NCBI GenBank assembly: GCA_016213935.1 | Contig: JACQZG010000058.1 | Location: forward strand, 31,872-95,871 | Source of the DNA: Nitrospirota bacterium | GTDB taxonomy: Bacteria; Nitrospirota; Thermodesulfovibrionia; UBA6902 | Reading direction: 5' to 3' | DNA length: 64,000 nucleotides | Shown: positions 60,459 through 64,000 of the stretch, piece by piece | Layout: each line of letters starts with the position of its first letter | Numbering within the stretch: position 1 is the stretch's first letter | The notes under the pieces: model-generated | The model's database searches: none | Seen by the model: only the letters and a program-made list of their open reading frames with translations | What the model was told of the DNA's origin: nothing | Made by a program: the position numbers and the translations under genes

Positions 60459-61269
60459 AGGGCTTTCTGCACTTATCCCTGAACAGAAAAAGGGCGGCGA
60501 CATTCTTGAAATCGACATAGGCAGTATCGCTCCGAATGATTATCAGCCGAGAAGGTTTTTTGACGACAGGGCGCTTGATGAACTTGCCGCCTCCATAAAG
60601 GAGAAAGGCGTTATTCAGCCGGTCATCGTGAGGAGGGTGACAGAAGGCTCGTATCAGCTTATCGCAGGTGAAAGAAGGTGGCGCGCCGCCGCAAAGGCCG
60701 GCCTTGTTAAAATTCCGGTTGTCATAAAAGAGGCCGCTCCTGAGGATACGCTTGAGATAGCTCTTATCGAGAACATTCAGAGGGAAGACCTCAACCCTCT
60801 TGAGACCGCCGATGCCTTTCAGCGACTCATCAGGGATTTCAATCTTACTCACGAAGACGTTTCCAAAAAAGTGGGCAAGGACAGGGCTACGGTCACAAAT
60901 TATCTCAGGATACTTAAACTCCCAGCGGATGTTAAGAGATGGATTGCCGAGGGCTCGTTAAGCATGGGGCATGCAAAAGCCCTGCTTCAGATTGACGACC
61001 CGGCCGCGCAGACAGCCGCCGCGAAAAAGATTATCCAGAACGGCCTGAGCGTCAGAGAGGCAGAGGCCCTCGGCAGGAAGACCTCAAAGACCCGCCCCAG
61101 ACCTAAGCCCGGAAGAGACCCGCAGATAGCTTCGCTTGAGGAGAAGCTGATTCAGAGCCTCGGGACAAAAGTCCGCCTCATCCACAAAGGGAAGAAAAGG
61201 GGCAAGATAGAGATTGAATATTATTCGCTTGAGGAACTCGACAGGCTCCTTGAGATACTTGTGGGCTGA
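60439..61269 (+). CDS. parB: Chromosome-partitioning protein ParB/Spo0J
   Basis: CTPase/DNA-binding partition protein of 276 residues. N-terminal GKGLSALIP, box II GERRWRAAAKAG, ENIQREDLNPLETADAFQRLI and a helix-turn-helix (THEDVSKKVGKDRATVTNYLRILKLP), then a dimerisation tail. Start ATG at 60439 with AAGGAG upstream. Its partner parA precedes it. Confidence 0.96.
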   Translation: MKPALGKGLSALIPEQKKGGDILEIDIGSIAPNDYQPRRFFDDRALDELAASIKEKGVIQPVIVRRVTEGSYQLIAGERRWRAAAKAGLVKIPVVIKEAAPEDTLEIALIENIQREDLNPLETADAFQRLIRDFNLTHEDVSKKVGKDRATVTNYLRILKLPADVKRWIAEGSLSMGHAKALLQIDDPAAQTAAAKKIIQNGLSVREAEALGRKTSKTRPRPKPGRDPQIASLEEKLIQSLGTKVRLIHKGKKRGKIEIEYYSLEELDRLLEILVG

Positions 61270-61326
61270 TAGAAGCCCTTTCATGGTTTTAACAAATATC
61301 TTTTAACTCCTCAGAGCATAGAAGCT

Positions 61327-62046
61327 TTATTGCTTCTTCAAAGCCTCGTCAATCGCCGCTTTGAAGTCATCAAACGACCTGTTCTGCATCCTCTTGCCGT
61401 TGATGAAGAGGGTCGGCGTGCCCCTCACGTCAGCATCTCCGCCGAGAGTTATATCCTGCTGGATAAGCTGGTCATATTTGTTGCTGTTAAAATCAGAAGT
61501 GAACCTGCCCATGTCGAGCTTCAGTCTTTCCGCGAAAGTTTTGTAGCTCTTGTCTTCGAGGCTACTGAAGTTTTCAAAAAGGAGATTATGCATTTCCCAG
61601 AACTTGCCCTGCTCTCCGGCTGCCAATGACGCCTTTGCCGCGTTTTTCGCCTGTTTGTGAAATTGCAGAGGGAAGTTCTTAAATACAAGCTTGACCCCCG
61701 TGGGATAAGCATTAATGACTTCGTTCAGCGTGGCCTGAAGCTGAGCGCAGTAAGGGCACTGGAAATCCGAGAACTCGGTAATCGTAACCGCCCCGTTCAT
61801 GTCGCCTTTTACCGGCGAAGCGCCGATGGGCAGGTTGTAAACCTTGTTATAGTCAAAAGGCAGCCTTTGCGGCGGGATGATGCTCAGGATTTTCTTCTGG
61901 TTCTCCTCAAGCGTGTTAAGCCTTGTGAGAATTTCATTCTGTGTTTTTTCGAGTTTCGTGACGCTCTCTTTGTCAGCGCATGCTATGGCCAATATCATCG
62001 TGGCGAGAAAGAGTGTAATAAAAGCAAATGCTTTAAATCTTTTCAT
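61327..62046 (-). CDS. DsbA-like thioredoxin-domain lipoprotein
   Basis: A 239-residue envelope protein: lipobox ILAIAC, a short coiled coil, then a DsbA-type thioredoxin fold with the active site FSDFQCPYCAQLQ, FKNFPLQFHKQAKNAAKAS and the cis-proline GTPTLFING. Like BdbD/DsbA-type thiol oxidoreductases with DUF-free N-terminal linkers. GGAGGG precedes the ATG. A role in disulfide exchange in the periplasm is likely; cytochromes with CxxCH sites would be natural clients. Confidence 0.88.
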   Translation of the reverse strand: MKRFKAFAFITLFLATMILAIACADKESVTKLEKTQNEILTRLNTLEENQKKILSIIPPQRLPFDYNKVYNLPIGASPVKGDMNGAVTITEFSDFQCPYCAQLQATLNEVINAYPTGVKLVFKNFPLQFHKQAKNAAKASLAAGEQGKFWEMHNLLFENFSSLEDKSYKTFAERLKLDMGRFTSDFNSNKYDQLIQQDITLGGDADVRGTPTLFINGKRMQNRSFDDFKAAIDEALKKQ

Positions 62047-62165
62047 GGCTTCCCTCCGCAATTGAATATGTAGAAATTAATATTCCGGACAAATTATAAC
62101 ACAAAAATCTCTGCAAGCCGAATCAGATAAGCAAGGCCGGGCGGGGTGCTGTATAATAAGCAATT

Positions 62166-63086
62166 ATGTTTCTTGAGGCAATAACAGAGGGCTTCAGGCT
62201 GACTCACAGGAATCTCCAGCTTGTATACCTGAGGATAGTTTTGATATTGATCAACATAGCGGTATTCTTTCTTTTTATAGTCATGCCCTTATTTGGCGTT
62301 ATTCAGGGTTGGGGCATGGATATTTCAGAGCCGGGCCGTTTTCTGAATCACCTGCTTCATGATCCGTTAGGCCTCATCTCCAACTATCTCTGGTCATTGC
62401 TTTTGTTTCTCCTCTCGTTCATCATTTATCTTTTTTTTGTCACCATATTGTATCTGTATTACCTGAGCGGGTCTCTCGGGATACTCGTAAATTCGGCGCT
62501 CGATCCATCTTGCTGTTTCAGCCTCTCTTCTTTTTTTGCTCAGGCGCGAAAGAATTTTATGAATTTGATATGGCTGACGTCCATAATAGGAATATTTTTC
62601 TTGACTCTTATCGTGATATTTTTCATTACTGCTTTTGTTGCCGGAGGCGGGATGCATGCAAGGGGAATGGGCTTCTTTGAAAACTTCCTCGCCTCTTTTC
62701 TCTCTTATTTTGTCTCCATATTCGGTTTCTTATTTTTAATTATTCTTGTTGTAGTTATGGCCTATTCAATAGTCGCGGCAGTGGCCGAAGGCGGAGACGT
62801 AATATCTGCTCTCAAAAAGGCTATAGCATTTCTGATAGATAAGCCGTCCGCGTTCTTATTCTATTTAGTTCTGCTCAGCGGAATTATTTTGGCAAGCGCG
62901 GCGGTTTTTCTCTTTGAAATTTCCGTTAGCACCGCATCTGACGGAAATTTTGCCGCGGCATTATTGACAGCTTTTCTGAATCTGTTCCTGCATAGTTATA
63001 TAATGGTTGTCATGTGGGCCTGCCTGGTCGTCTTTTATGTGCGGGCTTTTGGCCGTAAGTCTGTTCCTCTGACATATGATATCTGA
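62166..63086 (+). CDS. Polytopic membrane protein of unknown function
   Basis: A 306-residue protein with about six long hydrophobic segments (near 22-45, 70-100, 130-160, 175-205, 230-255, 270-295). The amphipathic start (FLEAITEGFRLTHRNLQLVYLRI) and the helix pairing (VAEGGDVISALKKAIAFLIDKPSAFLFYL) recall the YciC/DUF4013-like membrane families, but no diagnostic motif is seen. Confidence 0.7.
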   Translation: MFLEAITEGFRLTHRNLQLVYLRIVLILINIAVFFLFIVMPLFGVIQGWGMDISEPGRFLNHLLHDPLGLISNYLWSLLLFLLSFIIYLFFVTILYLYYLSGSLGILVNSALDPSCCFSLSSFFAQARKNFMNLIWLTSIIGIFFLTLIVIFFITAFVAGGGMHARGMGFFENFLASFLSYFVSIFGFLFLIILVVVMAYSIVAAVAEGGDVISALKKAIAFLIDKPSAFLFYLVLLSGIILASAAVFLFEISVSTASDGNFAAALLTAFLNLFLHSYIMVVMWACLVVFYVRAFGRKSVPLTYDI

Positions 63087-63103
63087 AGCTTGCGGAATAA
63101 GTC

Positions 63104-63889
63104 TTATTTCAAACTATTCCATCGGTCTGTAGAGTACTTCTCTGATTCAAGCTCTCTTGCCAGTTTCAGTTCATGGACGCCGGGTTCGTCTGAAATCATT
63201 TTTACATCGAGAACCGCCTCGAATGCTTTTTTTAATGCCCTTACCAGACGCCTTGAGATGTTTTCATCCGAATAACCGCTTATTGAGCCTATTCCGCTGA
63301 GGTCTTCCCTGCCGCCGCATCTTATCACTTTTTTGAGCTCGGCATCTTCATGCCGCAGCAGGATCGAGCCGTGCTGAAGGAATCCGTCACTGTAGCGTTT
63401 TTGTGCACTGCCTATCACTTTTCTGTCATTGACTGTCACTTCTCCATACGAGACCACCTTAAAACATACAGGGCTTTTCTGTTCTGAGGCTTTTTTTCTT
63501 TTGAATGATATCTCTGCAGGGATGCCGCAGAGTTTAAGCCCTTCAACCAATGCCCTGCTTATAATGGTGTAATCATTGCGCAGCCTGCCGTTAAAGTAGA
63601 GAGAGCCTTTTTTGGCTGAAAAACTGTAGGTGATTTCAGAGTCGTGAAGGATTGCCCTTCCGCCGGTGAGCCTTCTTACGACAGGATAATCATTATTTTT
63701 GCAATAGTCGATGTCAATGTCCGAGATCTTCTGAAAATATCCAATGCTGACAGAAGGCCTCGCCCACTTATAGACGCGGAGTGTGGGGGGCGAGAGCTTT
63801 CTTCTTACGGCGTCGCAGATGGCTTCGTCAAGCGCCATGTTGAAGAAGGCGTTGTTTCTTTCCTGTATTATGATGCGCGCAAAATTCAT
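63104..63889 (-). CDS. Lipoate-protein ligase A / LipM-family transferase
   Basis: A 261-residue BPL/LplA-family protein that attaches lipoyl or octanoyl groups to carrier domains. Motifs: MALDEAICDAV, RPSVSIGYFQ, VVRRLTGGRAILHDSEITYS and KVIGSAQKRYSDGFLQHGSI. A cysteine in SPVCFKVVSYGE lies where LipM octanoyltransferases keep their catalytic Cys, so octanoyl transfer is possible. Lacks the LplA C-terminal domain. Confidence 0.88.
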   Translation of the reverse strand: MNFARIIIQERNNAFFNMALDEAICDAVRRKLSPPTLRVYKWARPSVSIGYFQKISDIDIDYCKNNDYPVVRRLTGGRAILHDSEITYSFSAKKGSLYFNGRLRNDYTIISRALVEGLKLCGIPAEISFKRKKASEQKSPVCFKVVSYGEVTVNDRKVIGSAQKRYSDGFLQHGSILLRHEDAELKKVIRCGGREDLSGIGSISGYSDENISRRLVRALKKAFEAVLDVKMISDEPGVHELKLARELESEKYSTDRWNSLK

Positions 63890-63901
63890 TTCGGGTCATT
63901 C

Positions 63902-64000
63902 TCACTTTTTGAGTATTATCTTGTGCTTCATAAGGGAGATTTCCCGTATCTTCCCCTCAAACGAGCGTTCCTCGCCAAAAAGGTTTTTGAGGATGATCTT
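63902..64000 (-). CDS. CooT-like nickel-binding protein, C-terminal part (5' end outside window)
   Basis: The last 32 codons of a minus-strand gene. KNLFGEERSFEGKIREISLMKHKIILKK resembles the C-terminus of CooT-family small nickel-binding proteins (NIFGEQ...KIKxxSLxxHKIIL). The N-terminal cysteine that would bind nickel is outside the window. The stop lies 12 nt upstream of the lipoate ligase gene's start, so the two are probably cotranscribed. Confidence 0.65.
   Translation of the reverse strand, partial: KIILKNLFGEERSFEGKIREISLMKHKIILKK

Overview
The window is a dense bacterial chromosome segment of roughly 50% G+C with no phage or integrase genes. Multihaem and monohaem cytochromes c, a long-form HisG, an exosortase, a CooT-type nickel protein, an MtrA-like corrinoid protein and at least two probable selenoproteins suggest an anaerobic or facultative bacterium of the Nitrospirota or a deltaproteobacterial-type lineage. 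That placement is inference from gene content; there is no rRNA gene to test it.

Layout. 1-2.8 kb: end of a cation P-type ATPase, tRNA-Leu, a lipoprotein, and a pentahaem cytochrome c whose frame is crossed by one in-frame TGA. 3.0-6.0 kb: hisG, a small cytochrome c, hisC, hisB. 6.0-12.3 kb: flippase-like membrane protein, cysteine desulfurase, endonuclease IV, metallo-beta-lactamase protein, HDAC-like deacetylase, alpha/beta hydrolase, PII-like protein. 12.3-17.7 kb: dnaX-ybaB-recR, SRP RNA, a tRNA-Ser cluster with one disrupted copy, tadA, tRNA-Arg, tRNA-Ser. 17.8-23.9 kb: galT-glgA-histidine kinase-receiver on the minus strand. 23.9-30.4 kb: MBL protein, PAS protein, AsmA, a UxxC thioredoxin-like selenoprotein, and a nucleotidyltransferase-like/TPM/LemA set. 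30.5-42.3 kb: a mostly plus-strand run with ChrA, a DUF2148 protein, two related MFS transporters around an HD protein, a flavoprotein, a 29-residue Cys/Lys peptide, RidA, PdxA, RdgB, and a compact exosortase/EpsI locus. 42.3-46.7 kb: metal-sensor-like protein, EAL protein, two-component pair. 46.8-53.6 kb: yggS-proC-yggT-divIVA-hisS-mobA-like-tatA-alr and a cNMP/rhodanese protein. 53.6-64 kb: fumarase/aspartase, MgtC, LysR, RNase HI with a zinc-ribbon protein, tRNA-Met, the MtrA-like protein, parAB, a DsbA-like lipoprotein, a membrane protein, a lipoate ligase-family protein and the end of a CooT-like gene.

The strongest unusual signals are: (1) two redox proteins with in-frame TGA codons best read as selenocysteine; (2) a run of ten A in dnaX, placed so that slippage would give a truncated gamma-like subunit; (3) heptanucleotide tandem repeats between genes and also inside hisC, yggS (twice), proC and the tail of tadA; (4) small palindromic elements inserted into a tRNA-Ser copy and, in frame, into a mobA-like gene; (5) a bacterial MtrA-type corrinoid protein with an added cysteine cluster.
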